A stretch of 64,000 bases of DNA from Amycolatopsis nigrescens CSC17Ta-90 (GTDB lineage: Bacteria > Actinomycetota > Actinomycetes > Mycobacteriales > Pseudonocardiaceae): the NCBI RefSeq assembly GCF_000384315.1, contig NZ_ARVW01000001.1, forward strand, positions 1,683,746 to 1,747,745. The letters are read 5' to 3'. Of the stretch, positions 54,482 to 62,652 are shown one piece after another. Below the pieces are notes generated by a model. The model made no database searches. It had not been told where the DNA came from and was given only the letters and a program-made list of their open reading frames with translations. The position numbers were made by a program, and so were the translations under genes. Position 1 is the stretch's first letter; every line of letters begins with the position of its first letter.

Positions 54482-54879
54482 TTGGTGATCTCCGGTGGAT
54501 TCGCGAAGTAGCTGTCATCGGCCGGGGGCTCGTCGCCCGCCGCGACGGACGGCAGGTTCTGCTTGACGATCTCCAGCGCGGGCCCCTCGCCGACGTACTC
54601 GGTCATGATCTCCACGACCTGCGCGCCGGCCGCCTGCTGCGCCTGCCGCGCGGTGGCCAGGATGAGTTGGGCGAGCTGGCCTGCTTCGAGCGCGCGGGCC
54701 GCCGGGGTCAGCATGAGGTCTTCGAGTGCGCCGCCGGCGCCGACCACCACCGAGACTTCGCCGCGCGGCGAGGTCGCGTGCCCGCCGGCCTGCCGCAGAC
54801 TCGCGCTGGCCGCCTGCGCGTTCGCCGCCGCGGTCGCCAGCGTCTTGTCATAGTCCTCGAGCCAGTTGGCTGGATCCAC
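54478..54879 (-). CDS. YbaB/EbfC-family DNA-binding-like protein of ESX locus
   Basis: 133 residues from GTG at 54879, preceded by GGAAGGAAAG at good spacing; an in-frame ATG at 54912 is the alternative but overlaps the EspG gene. The body has the YbaB shape: helix (LEDYDKTLATAAANAQAASASL), then SPRGEVSVVVGAGGALEDLMLTP, then a second helix ending QQAAGAQVVEIM. YbaB-like genes are regular companions of type VII secretion genes in actinomycetes; the job there is not settled. Confidence 0.85.
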   Translation of the reverse strand: MDPANWLEDYDKTLATAAANAQAASASLRQAGGHATSPRGEVSVVVGAGGALEDLMLTPAARALEAGQLAQLILATARQAQQAAGAQVVEIMTEYVGEGPALEIVKQNLPSVAAGDEPPADDSYFANPPEITK

Positions 54880-54908
54880 CAAACTTTCCTTCCGTGCTTT
54901 CCCGAGGC

Positions 54909-55742
54909 TCATCGGGGACCGCGGGCGATCGTGGCCATGTCCTCCAGCGCGGCACGCAGTTCCTTCTGCCGCAACGGGTTCACGCTCATCCAGCCGTCGG
55001 CCGCGCGGTTCACCCGCATCCTGCCGCGCGGACTGTCCAACCAGGACAGTTCCACACCGGACCGGACTTGCTCGTCGCCGGCGCGGCGGGTCGCGCCGAG
55101 CTGGCCGCGGCCGGTCAGCACCGGCAGCAGGCCGACGAGCTGGTCGAGCACCTCCGGGTCGCCGCCGCAGTCACGGACCAGTGCCCGCAGCCGGCGTTCC
55201 TGCTCCGCGTCGGTGATCTCCGCGGCGTCGTTCTCGAAGTCCTCGACCAGGCGGGTCGCGGCGCTCACCGCGCGTTCGGGCAGCACGATCGGCATCGACC
55301 TGACCGGAGCGACCTCGGGCACCAGGCCGAGCAGCTCACCGGTCAGCGCGGTCTCCGCGACCTGCCGGACCCGCACCGTGCCGGCCGGGTCGTCGTCCAG
55401 CGGCTGATGGCAGAGCAGCGCCCGCGACCGGTAGACCATCGCTACCACGCCGATCGTCCCGTCCGGGCCGGTCAGCACGAGATCGACGGTGCCCCGGTAC
55501 TCGCGCAACGCCGTGACCAGCTCGGCCGCGGCACCAGCCGGCCCGGTCTCGTCGGCGAGACCGCGCATCCGCAGCGCCGCGCCCGCGGTGGCCAGCAGCA
55601 CCTCGCGCTCGCCGTCGATCCGCCCGAACGACGGCACCCGCAGCGGGAACGGGAATGGCACCCCGGCGTGCGCGGCGAGCAGGTCCAGCTCGACCAAACC
55701 GAAGCGCGGCAAGGATTCCGTGTCGTCGAGCAACGCCGTCAT
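54909..55742 (-). CDS. EspG-family ESX secretion chaperone-like protein
   Basis: 277 residues with the EspG pattern: N-terminal FGLVELDLLAAHAGVPFPFPLRVPS, a central beta-sheet core with RGTVDLVLTGPDGTIGVVAMVYRSRALLC, and a late helical part. EspG proteins bind PPE or related substrates in the cytoplasm and deliver them to the secretion machine. Adjacent PPE-like and EspC-like genes fit this. Overlaps the next gene upstream by four bases. Confidence 0.88.
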   Translation of the reverse strand: MTALLDDTESLPRFGLVELDLLAAHAGVPFPFPLRVPSFGRIDGEREVLLATAGAALRMRGLADETGPAGAAAELVTALREYRGTVDLVLTGPDGTIGVVAMVYRSRALLCHQPLDDDPAGTVRVRQVAETALTGELLGLVPEVAPVRSMPIVLPERAVSAATRLVEDFENDAAEITDAEQERRLRALVRDCGGDPEVLDQLVGLLPVLTGRGQLGATRRAGDEQVRSGVELSWLDSPRGRMRVNRAADGWMSVNPLRQKELRAALEDMATIARGPR

Positions 55743-56083
55743 GTCTCGGCGCCACCGGTGGTGCGGAACGTCTGCGCGATGTCGGCCTCACGCTCCAGGT
55801 ACCTGTCGACGGACGCCTTCAGCGCCCGGTGGAAGTCGCCGAGGTCGTTGCCCGCCGCGCTGACGTCCCCGGTGAGCCCGGCCCGACCGGCCGCCTCGCA
55901 CAGGCGCACGGCCAGGTGCAACGCGGGCGGCGCGGTGCCGAGCATCGGCCGCCGCTCGGCCAGCCTGCTCGCGGAGGCGGCCAGGCCGCCGGTCCGGTCG
56001 CCGATTTCGGCGAGCGCGCCGGCCTGCGCGCTGAGTTCCTGCGGTGCGACCTGGTATCCGTGCTGGGAAGCCTGAGAAGTCAA
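55739..56083 (-). CDS. Small helical ESX-associated protein (114 aa)
   Basis: Helical protein (VAPQELSAQAGALAEIGDRT, ALKASVDRYLEREADIAQTF) like type VII secretion target proteins of the EspC/WXG size class. TTG at 56083 is proposed because AGGAG lies eight bases upstream; a GTG at 56092 falls on that site. Its stop overlaps the EspG start (ATGA). Confidence 0.75.
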   Translation of the reverse strand: MTSQASQHGYQVAPQELSAQAGALAEIGDRTGGLAASASRLAERRPMLGTAPPALHLAVRLCEAAGRAGLTGDVSAAGNDLGDFHRALKASVDRYLEREADIAQTFRTTGGAET

Positions 56084-56103
56084 CGGAATCACTCCTGTCT
56101 GCG

Positions 56104-57246
56104 CTAAAGGCCGATGACCGGGTCGCTGGCCCGCTCCTCGACGGCGAAAAGTCCCTGGTCGATGGTGGGCAGCCGGTTCTGGTGCTCCTCGTCCCCATCT
56201 CCGCTGCCGCGTGCGCCCGCACCCGGCGGCATCATGCCGCCCGCACCGGCCGTACGCGCGGCCGCGAGCTCGGACATCATCCCGGCGGTCCTTGCCAGCA
56301 GCGCGCTGCCCAGCGCACTGCCCGCGAGCAGGCCGCCCGCCAGGCCAGGGCCCGCACCGGTGAGCCGTCCCCACGGCACACCGCCGGACACACCGCCACC
56401 GCTCAACGCCCGGCCGCCCGCGTATCCGGCCGCGCTGGTCGTCTCACCAGTCGATCCGTACGTGCCCGCCGTGGCCGCACCGGAAGGCGCGATCGAGTTG
56501 CTGCTGTCCCGCAGGCTCGACTCGTAGCGCTGCATCACGTGCACCGCCTCGGCCTTCTGCTCGGCAGCCGCGACGTTGGCGACGAACAGGCTGGCGCCGC
56601 CACCGGCCACGGCGCCGATGGCCGCGCCCATCAGCGCGCCAGGCCCGGCGCCGATCCCGCCGGCACCCGCACCGGCCACACCGCCGATCACCGCGCCCGC
56701 ACCGGCCCCGGCCACAGCGGCGGCCACGACGTCCCCGGTCGGGTCGCCGGGTGGCGGCGGCATCGTGTTGCGGGCGACGGCGAGCGCGTCACCGGCGTTC
56801 TGGGTGGCGTCCCCGACGGTGCCGGCCCGAGTGCCGATGCCGGAGGTCCGCTCCCCGAGTTCGCCGAGCCGGTTCCCTGCTGGCTCGGCCGCCTGCCCGC
56901 TCCAGTTGTCGGGCAGCGCGTCCCGCTGACCACGCAACGCGTCCGCCTGGCCGGTCAGCTCCTCGCTGTGCCGCCCCCACTCCGCGGCGACCCCGCTGAC
57001 ATCGCCAACATCGGCGTTCTGCCACAGCATCTGGTGCAGCTGCTGGTGGGTGTAGGCGTTCCAGTTCGTGCCGTCCGGCGGCACCGGCGAACCGAAGTAC
57101 CCCTCCCAGACATTGCGCAAGGTGTCCACCACTGGCTGCACCAGCGCGCCGACCGGCCCCGCCTGCTCCAGGCCCGCGGTGGCGGCGCCGGCCAGGTCCT
57201 GCACCCCGGCGGACGCGGTGTCGATCACGTTTCCCGGCTCGGTCAT
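56104..57246 (-). CDS. PPE-like protein (ESX substrate)
   Basis: 380 residues. N-terminal helical part with WNAYTHQQLHQMLW and a WXG turn in DNWSGQAAEPAG, then a long Gly/Ala-rich middle with two hydrophobic segments (AAVAGAGAGAVIGGVAGAG, ALMGAAIGAVAGGG), then a Gly-rich tail ending DQGLFAVEERASDPVIGL. The short acidic tail ending PxVIG is the usual end of actinobacterial PPE-like proteins. First gene of the operon (56104-57246), just downstream of the secreted protease gene. Confidence 0.83.
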   Translation of the reverse strand: MTEPGNVIDTASAGVQDLAGAATAGLEQAGPVGALVQPVVDTLRNVWEGYFGSPVPPDGTNWNAYTHQQLHQMLWQNADVGDVSGVAAEWGRHSEELTGQADALRGQRDALPDNWSGQAAEPAGNRLGELGERTSGIGTRAGTVGDATQNAGDALAVARNTMPPPPGDPTGDVVAAAVAGAGAGAVIGGVAGAGAGGIGAGPGALMGAAIGAVAGGGASLFVANVAAAEQKAEAVHVMQRYESSLRDSSNSIAPSGAATAGTYGSTGETTSAAGYAGGRALSGGGVSGGVPWGRLTGAGPGLAGGLLAGSALGSALLARTAGMMSELAAARTAGAGGMMPPGAGARGSGDGDEEHQNRLPTIDQGLFAVEERASDPVIGL

Positions 57247-57262
57247 GCTCTCTGTCCTCTGT

Positions 57263-58126
57263 CTATCCCTGCGCGGCGACGGCGAACCCGGCGCCGATCA
57301 CGCTGCCGTCGGAGCCGCTCGCGGCGTCCCTCGCCTTGAGGTCGGCGAGGATGTTGGCGGAGCTGGTGTACACGTACGGCGGGACCGCGAGACCCAGCCT
57401 GGTCACGATCCCGGCCCACGGCCCGGTCGACTGGAAGCCGTTGGCCTCCGAGGGATAGGCCGAACCCGGCACATGCCAGACCGCGGGGCCGCCGGAGTCG
57501 CCCTTGTCCAGATACGCCCACGACTGGTAGAGACCGCCGCCGTTGTTGGTGATCCGCCCGTAGTGCGTGCCGGTGCGCGCGCCCGACTTCACCAGCTCGT
57601 TGGTGTTGCCCAGTGCGGCACCGAGCAGGTTGAGCTGGGGATCCGGGTTGGGCGCGCCAGGCCCCTGCGGGATCTCCAAGATGCCGGTGATCTCGAGATG
57701 CGGCCCCTTCGCGGAGAGCTGCACACCGGGCACGAACTCGATGACCATGTAGTCCTGATAGCCCTGGTTCGCCTTCGGCTGGATGAACCTGGTGTACCCG
57801 ATCGGCCCGAAGTCCTTGGCGGCCACGTCGTAGACCGCGAACTCGTACGCGTGCTCCGGCGGAGGCGCTCCGGTGGGGTCGGCGCAGTGGCCCGCGGTGA
57901 TCCCGACCTGGCGGCCGTACTTGTCGGTGCCCACCGGGCCGAGCGTGCAGAAGTCGTGCTCACCCTCGCCGAGGTCCGGCGGCGGTGCCGAGTTCTGGAG
58001 ATCCCAGAACCCGAGCTTCATGCCGTTGAAGACGGTCTTCGCCTGCGCATCGGCGGCCGCCGCGCCCGAGCACAGGCCCGCGAACAGCACGAACGCCGCG
58101 AGCAGCGACATCAGTTTCCGGAACAA
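57263..58126 (-). CDS. Secreted trypsin-like serine protease
   Basis: 287 residues from TTG at 58126, with GGGGGA upstream; ATG at 58111 is an alternative. Signal peptide (LMSLLAAFVLFAGLCSGAAAADA). Chymotrypsin-fold signature: TAGHCA (histidine), an Asp region near NQGYQDYMVIEF, and KGDSGGPAVW (nucleophile serine). Short S1-like proteases near ESX genes may act on secreted substrates, as mycosins do, but this one is not a subtilisin-type mycosin. Confidence 0.87.
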   Translation of the reverse strand: MFRKLMSLLAAFVLFAGLCSGAAAADAQAKTVFNGMKLGFWDLQNSAPPPDLGEGEHDFCTLGPVGTDKYGRQVGITAGHCADPTGAPPPEHAYEFAVYDVAAKDFGPIGYTRFIQPKANQGYQDYMVIEFVPGVQLSAKGPHLEITGILEIPQGPGAPNPDPQLNLLGAALGNTNELVKSGARTGTHYGRITNNGGGLYQSWAYLDKGDSGGPAVWHVPGSAYPSEANGFQSTGPWAGIVTRLGLAVPPYVYTSSANILADLKARDAASGSDGSVIGAGFAVAAQG

Positions 58127-58214
58127 GGATCCCCCAGTTGTCAGGTGGTACGAAAACCACACCAGTGCGACGACCGGGAATCATCGGCAATAGTGCTGAT
58201 ATGCGGCGCGCCGC

Positions 58215-60746
58215 TCAGCCGCGCGGCTCGAACTTGAGCGCGATCTCGATCCGGGACGAGTAGCCGAGCTTGGCCAGCACCCGCGATACGTGCGAATGCA
58301 CCGTGCGCACCGACACGAACAGCTGCGCGGCGACCTCGCGGTTGGTGCTGCCCCTGGCGACGAGCTCGGCGACCCGGTACTCGGCGTCGGTCAGGCTGGC
58401 CCAACCCCGCTTCGGCCTGCTCCTCGGCCCGGTCGCCCCGCGCCGGACGCCGTGCGCGCGGAGTGCGGCATCGGCCCGGTGCAGGTCGCCGTCGGCGGCC
58501 AGCGCGGTGTAGCCGTCGATCGCGCTCTGGTAGGTCGCCCGCGCGTCCGCTGGCCTGCCGGACGCGGCCAGCACCCTCGCCGCGTCCTCCGCAGCGCGGG
58601 CCGCGGCGAGCGGCGACCCGCCCTCGGTGAACAGCTTGGCCGCGGCCAGCAGCACGTCCACGTCGTCGTCGACAAGGCCCTGGCAGTACACCAGCGCGCC
58701 GTACTCGCCCAGCGAATCGCCGTTGCTCCAGTGCCGGATCTGGTCCACCAGCCGGGTGGCCAGCTCCCGGTCGCCGCCCACCACCGCGATCCGCACCAGC
58801 GGGGCGCCGATCGCGGCGACCGCGTGGCCGTGGTGCACCCCGACCCCGCCGTCGGCGATGGCGCGCACCAGCTTCAGCGCCCGTTGTGCGTCCCCTTCCG
58901 CGTCGGCGACCAGTGCGCGCGCCAGCACGGTGATCTGCTCGTAGAACACCGCCACCCCGCGGCCGACGGCCCGGTCGGCGAGTTCGGCGTGCACGCGGGC
59001 ACCGTTGAGGTCCCCGCGGCGCTGCAGGATGGTGGCGGCCACCCCGTGCAGCGCGCCCGCCATCCCGTACTGGTCCGGCATCGCCATCGCGGCCGAGACC
59101 TCGGCCAGCGCCTCGTCCCAGCGGCCGTTGTTGAACAACGCGAGCGCCGCGACCGTGTGCAGCCAGGCCAGCAGCCCCGCGCCGAGCTCCCGCGCGACCG
59201 GCCTTGCCTGCTCGACGGTGTCCAGTGCCACCGGATCCTGGCGGAGGTCCTCGACCACCGCGCGCAGCAGCCGCGACAACAGCCACTGCACGCGGTCGGC
59301 CACCTCGATGTCGAGCAGGGCCGCCGACCGGTCCAGCAGTTCGAGCGCCCCGGTGAGATCCCGCGACACGCATCGGCCGATCGCCTGTACGTGCAGCAGG
59401 GCCACCTCGACGATCGGGTTCTCCGCGGCCGCCGGGGTCGCCTGCTCGACGCCGCGCGCGGCACCGGCCAGGTCGCCGGTCAACAGGCTGGCGTAGGCGC
59501 CGACCGCGGCGAGCAGCCCGGTCAGCTCCCCGTCCGCCCGTTCCGGGTCGAGTACCGCGACGGCACCGGCGGGATCCATTTCGACCAGCGAGACCTGCGC
59601 CAGCGCGGCCCGCAGCCGCTGCCTGGTGTGCGCGTCCGGACGCGCGGCGAGGGTGGCGGTGGCCGTGCGGCGGGCTTCGTCGAGCCGGCCCGACCAGAGC
59701 TGCGCCTCGGCCAGCGCCGCCCGGATCGCGTGCTGCCGGGCGTCGCCGGGCGGGAACCACGCGACGGCGCGGTCCAGCACGTCCACCACCGCGGGCGTGG
59801 GGCGGGTGGCCAGCCGGCCGGCGTGCTCGGTGAGCCAGGCCACAGCCCACGCCGCCCAGGCGTCCACGGGTAGCTGGGCGAGCTGGCCGGCGACCACTTC
59901 GAGCGGGACTTCGCGGCTGGCGAGCACCTTCGCCACCGGACCGCGCAGGCCCACTGAGGTGGTCGCCACCGCGTGCCGGACCATCGGCTGCCGCAGCCGC
60001 GGCAGCCCGTCCTTGTCCTCGACCAGCCCGAGCGCGGCCAGCCGGCCGAGCCCGGCCAGCACCTCCGCCGGTGCCAGGCCGGAGACGGCGGCCAGCTCGT
60101 CCACCGACGTTGGCTCGTCCAGGACGGCGGCGAACCGCAGCAGCGCGAGGTCGTCCCCGGCCAACTCGGCCGCCCAGTCCGTCACGGCCGCCGCGTGGTC
60201 GTCCTCGGCGAGCCGGGTCAGCAGCCACGGATTGCCGCCCGCGCCGTCGACCAGCCGCAGCAGGTCCTCCGACGGTTCCCCGCCCGCCGCCTCGGCGAGC
60301 ACGGCCCGCGCGGCGTCTTCGTCCAGCGGGAGCAGGTCGTGCACGATCGCGAGCCGGTCGAGCCCGGCGAACCGGGCGGGCGCGACCCCGCGATGGCGCC
60401 CGGTGACGAGCAGCAGCGCACGGTCGCGGACCTCTTCGGCGAGCCCGTGCAACGCGAGCAGCGTCGCGTCGTCCGCCCGGTGCAGGTCGTCGACGACGAC
60501 CATGGCCGGCTCGGTCCAGCCCGGCAGCCCGGCCGAAAGCGTGGTGCTGCCGTGCGGCGGCAGCACGGGAACCCGGTACGTCCGCAGGCCGAGGTCCCGC
60601 ATGGCCGCCGAATGGGCTTCGAGCAGTGCCGTCGTCCCGGCACCGGGATCGGCGCGCAGCATGACCAGTCCGCCACGGCCGGCCCGCGCCGCCGTCGCGG
60701 CGTCCGCGAGCAGGCGCATCGACTCGTCTCGCCCGGATATGCCCAC
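58215..60746 (-). CDS. Large LuxR-family ATPase regulator (LAL)
   Basis: 843 residues: N-terminal AAA-like ATPase part (MVVVDDLHRADDATLL resembles Walker B), a long TPR-like helical middle, and a C-terminal LuxR helix-turn-helix (LTDAEYRVAELVARGSTNREV, FVSVRTVHSHVSRVLAKLGY). The Walker A position reads DPGAGTTALL: the invariant lysine is replaced by threonine, so ATP hydrolysis is doubtful. Pathway-specific and global LAL activators in actinomycetes have this size. It is not adjacent to the biosynthetic genes and its target is unknown. Confidence 0.9.
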   Translation of the reverse strand: MGISGRDESMRLLADAATAARAGRGGLVMLRADPGAGTTALLEAHSAAMRDLGLRTYRVPVLPPHGSTTLSAGLPGWTEPAMVVVDDLHRADDATLLALHGLAEEVRDRALLLVTGRHRGVAPARFAGLDRLAIVHDLLPLDEDAARAVLAEAAGGEPSEDLLRLVDGAGGNPWLLTRLAEDDHAAAVTDWAAELAGDDLALLRFAAVLDEPTSVDELAAVSGLAPAEVLAGLGRLAALGLVEDKDGLPRLRQPMVRHAVATTSVGLRGPVAKVLASREVPLEVVAGQLAQLPVDAWAAWAVAWLTEHAGRLATRPTPAVVDVLDRAVAWFPPGDARQHAIRAALAEAQLWSGRLDEARRTATATLAARPDAHTRQRLRAALAQVSLVEMDPAGAVAVLDPERADGELTGLLAAVGAYASLLTGDLAGAARGVEQATPAAAENPIVEVALLHVQAIGRCVSRDLTGALELLDRSAALLDIEVADRVQWLLSRLLRAVVEDLRQDPVALDTVEQARPVARELGAGLLAWLHTVAALALFNNGRWDEALAEVSAAMAMPDQYGMAGALHGVAATILQRRGDLNGARVHAELADRAVGRGVAVFYEQITVLARALVADAEGDAQRALKLVRAIADGGVGVHHGHAVAAIGAPLVRIAVVGGDRELATRLVDQIRHWSNGDSLGEYGALVYCQGLVDDDVDVLLAAAKLFTEGGSPLAAARAAEDAARVLAASGRPADARATYQSAIDGYTALAADGDLHRADAALRAHGVRRGATGPRSRPKRGWASLTDAEYRVAELVARGSTNREVAAQLFVSVRTVHSHVSRVLAKLGYSSRIEIALKFEPRG

Positions 60747-60812
60747 ATCGACCCCCGCGGAAGCTTAACCGGAACGGCTACCCCGGCGCGCCCTCGGTAG
60801 GATCCGGCCGCC

Positions 60813-61856
60813 ATGACTGATCACGCGGGTGGGTCGCCCGGACAACAGGTGCTGTTCTCCACCTCGGAGGAGTACTACCCGGCCGCCAAGCGGGAGTTGC
60901 TCGACCTCTACGGCGCGGAGCAGGTGACCGTGGACCGGCTGGGGCCGGACCTCGGCAGGCTGTCCGGCGAGGACGTGCGGCTCGGCCAGGTCGCGGAAGA
61001 CTGCCGGCACCGGCCGCTGGCCTTCGTCAAGCACCTCACCGCCGAGGTCGCCCGGCTGCCGCTGGAGACGGCCGCCGACCTCGATGCCGTGGCCGAGGCC
61101 GTCCAGCGGGTGGCCGGCGGTCCCGGCGAGCTGGCCCTCCAGGCGTGGGTGAGCGGGCAGAACCCGTTGCCCTACGAGACCGCTGAGCTGGCCAAGCGCT
61201 GCACGGCGGTGCTGGCCGCGCAGGGGGTGCCGGTCCGGCGCGCCGGCGCGCCGCGGACGTTGTCGCTGTGCGTCACCCAGAGCGGACTGCTGCTCGGCAT
61301 GGCCACCACCGCGGACCAGCTGAGCGACTGGCCGGGTGGCCGCAGCCGGCTGGCCAAGGGCCGCGACCAGATCTCGCGCGCCGAGTTCAAGTTGGAAGAG
61401 GCGTTCCAGACCTTCGCCGTCGTGCCACCGGCCGGCGGCACGGCGGTCGACCTCGGCGCGAGCCCTGGCGGATGGACCCGGATCCTCCGCGGGCACGGGC
61501 TCACGGTGTACGCGGTGGACCCCGGCGACCTCGACGACAGGCTGCGCCAGGACCGCGGTGTGCGACACATCCGGACGACCGCGGGCGAGTTCTTCAGGAA
61601 CGAGCGGCAGCAGTTCGACATGGTGGTCGACGACATGAAGATGGCTCCGGAGCTGTCCTGCCGGATCGTGCTGGACGCGGCGGAGCGGCTGCGTCCTGGC
61701 GGCATGGCCGTCATCACGCTGAAACTCTCCCCGCAGCGTCCGGTCGATACGGTGCGGCACTGCCTCGCCCTGCTCGCGCCGCGGTACCGGGTCCGGGCCG
61801 CCAGGCAGCTGCACCACAACCGGCACGAAGTGACGGTCGTCGCGGAGCGGCGCTGA
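60813..61856 (+). CDS. FtsJ/RlmM-like SAM-dependent methyltransferase
   Basis: 347 residues. N-terminal THUMP-like region of about 185 residues, then an FtsJ-type methyltransferase: SRAEFKLEEAFQ (catalytic Lys), VDLGASPGGWTRIL (SAM loop), VYAVDPGDL, FDMVVDDMKMAP (Asp) and MAVITLKLSP (second Lys), which supply the K-D-K part of the RNA 2'-O-methyltransferase tetrad. RlmM methylates a 23S rRNA cytidine; actinobacterial homologues are usually annotated by this resemblance only. Start ATG at 60813, 66 bases from the divergent LAL gene. Confidence 0.87.
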   Translation: MTDHAGGSPGQQVLFSTSEEYYPAAKRELLDLYGAEQVTVDRLGPDLGRLSGEDVRLGQVAEDCRHRPLAFVKHLTAEVARLPLETAADLDAVAEAVQRVAGGPGELALQAWVSGQNPLPYETAELAKRCTAVLAAQGVPVRRAGAPRTLSLCVTQSGLLLGMATTADQLSDWPGGRSRLAKGRDQISRAEFKLEEAFQTFAVVPPAGGTAVDLGASPGGWTRILRGHGLTVYAVDPGDLDDRLRQDRGVRHIRTTAGEFFRNERQQFDMVVDDMKMAPELSCRIVLDAAERLRPGGMAVITLKLSPQRPVDTVRHCLALLAPRYRVRAARQLHHNRHEVTVVAERR

Positions 61857-62081
61857 ATCGCGGAGTTGCTGAGTCACAGACCTGCTCGGCGGCGGGCCAG
61901 AAGCCGGATGTTAAACTGCCCGACGGTCGCGTCCAGCACGGCGGCCGCCTTACCGACCGGGGCGAATCGGGCTCGGCACGCTAAGGCTAGGATGACACCC
62001 GGTCTGGCCTGGCAGCAGGCATCCCGTCCATGGCGAGGGTGGTCTCCTGCGTCCTGAACTTGTATCGATACGGAGAGTTTG

Positions 62082-62315
62082 ATGTCTAAGCGTTGCGATG
62101 TGTGCGGCAAGGAGCCGAGCTTCGGCAGGCAGGTGTCACGCCTTGGCGTCCGCGCCCAGAAGCGGCGGATCAAGGGACGCTCGGCCCGCATGTTCTACCC
62201 GAACATCCAGTCGATCAAGACGATCGTCAAGGGCACCCCGGTGCGCATGAAGGTCTGCGTGTCCTGCCTGAAGAAGGGCAAGCTCACCCGCCGTTCCTCG
62301 CAGGTGTCCGCGTAG
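62082..62315 (+). CDS. rpmB: 50S ribosomal protein bL28
   Basis: 77 residues, MSKRCDVCGKEPSFGRQVSR to the end, matching bL28: the zinc-binding pair CDVCG and CVSCLKKG is present (a C+ type), FYPNIQSIKTIV is the conserved core, and the basic tail is typical. ATG at 62082 has GGAGAG just upstream. It ends before a strong hairpin terminator. Actinomycetes often carry more than one L28 paralogue, one zinc-binding and one not. Confidence 0.97.
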   Translation: MSKRCDVCGKEPSFGRQVSRLGVRAQKRRIKGRSARMFYPNIQSIKTIVKGTPVRMKVCVSCLKKGKLTRRSSQVSA

Positions 62316-62397
62316 TTCCAGCAGTGAAGGCGCCGCGCGGGGCGTCGAGTCGCATCTCCGCCCTCGCGCAGCAGCCGCTCTCCCTCGGTTGAAACAA

Positions 62398-62433
62398 GGA
62401 GCGGGGCCCGCCCAACCGGGCAGGCCCCGCTCC
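62398..62433 (+). terminator. Hairpin terminator after rpmB
   Basis: GGAGCGGGGCC (62398-62408) pairs with GGCCCCGCTCC (62423-62433), with a second GCCC/GGGC stem inside the loop. It is 83 bases after the rpmB stop. No T-tract follows (CTCTGG), as is common in high-GC actinomycetes. Confidence 0.85.
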
Positions 62434-62439
62434 CTCTGG

Positions 62440-62468
62440 TTTCCGGGGCCTGGGGGTCACCCCGGAAA
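62440..62468 (+). terminator. Second hairpin after rpmB
   Basis: TTTCCGGGG (62440-62448) and CCCCGGAAA (62460-62468) are perfect arms around an 11-base loop. A third, weaker hairpin ATCCGCC/GGCGGAT lies at 62477-62496. Together with the first they separate rpmB from the permease gene. Confidence 0.6.
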
Positions 62469-62652
62469 GTATTCGATCCGCCGCGACCGGCGGATGCTGG
62501 TTCGGCGGAGACCTTACTCGATGCCGGGGATGAACAGAAGCCTGACCCCGGCTCGATGCGCCGACGGCGTTGGCGGAATCCGAACGCCACCGCGGCCCGT
62601 CTTGACGATTTGCTGACTTCAGCGGCGCCCTGCCGCGCTTAGCGTTGTCGCT

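Larger units (their letters stand above)
62316..62652. other. Intergenic region rpmB to permease
   Basis: Besides the hairpins listed above, bases 62497-62652 must hold the permease promoter. I saw no gene, tRNA or riboswitch-like element here. Confidence 0.5.

Noticed and set aside
62440..62652. tRNA or riboswitch ahead of the permease
   Set aside because: Inverted repeats here are simple hairpins; no cloverleaf, T-arm or known aptamer pattern fits.
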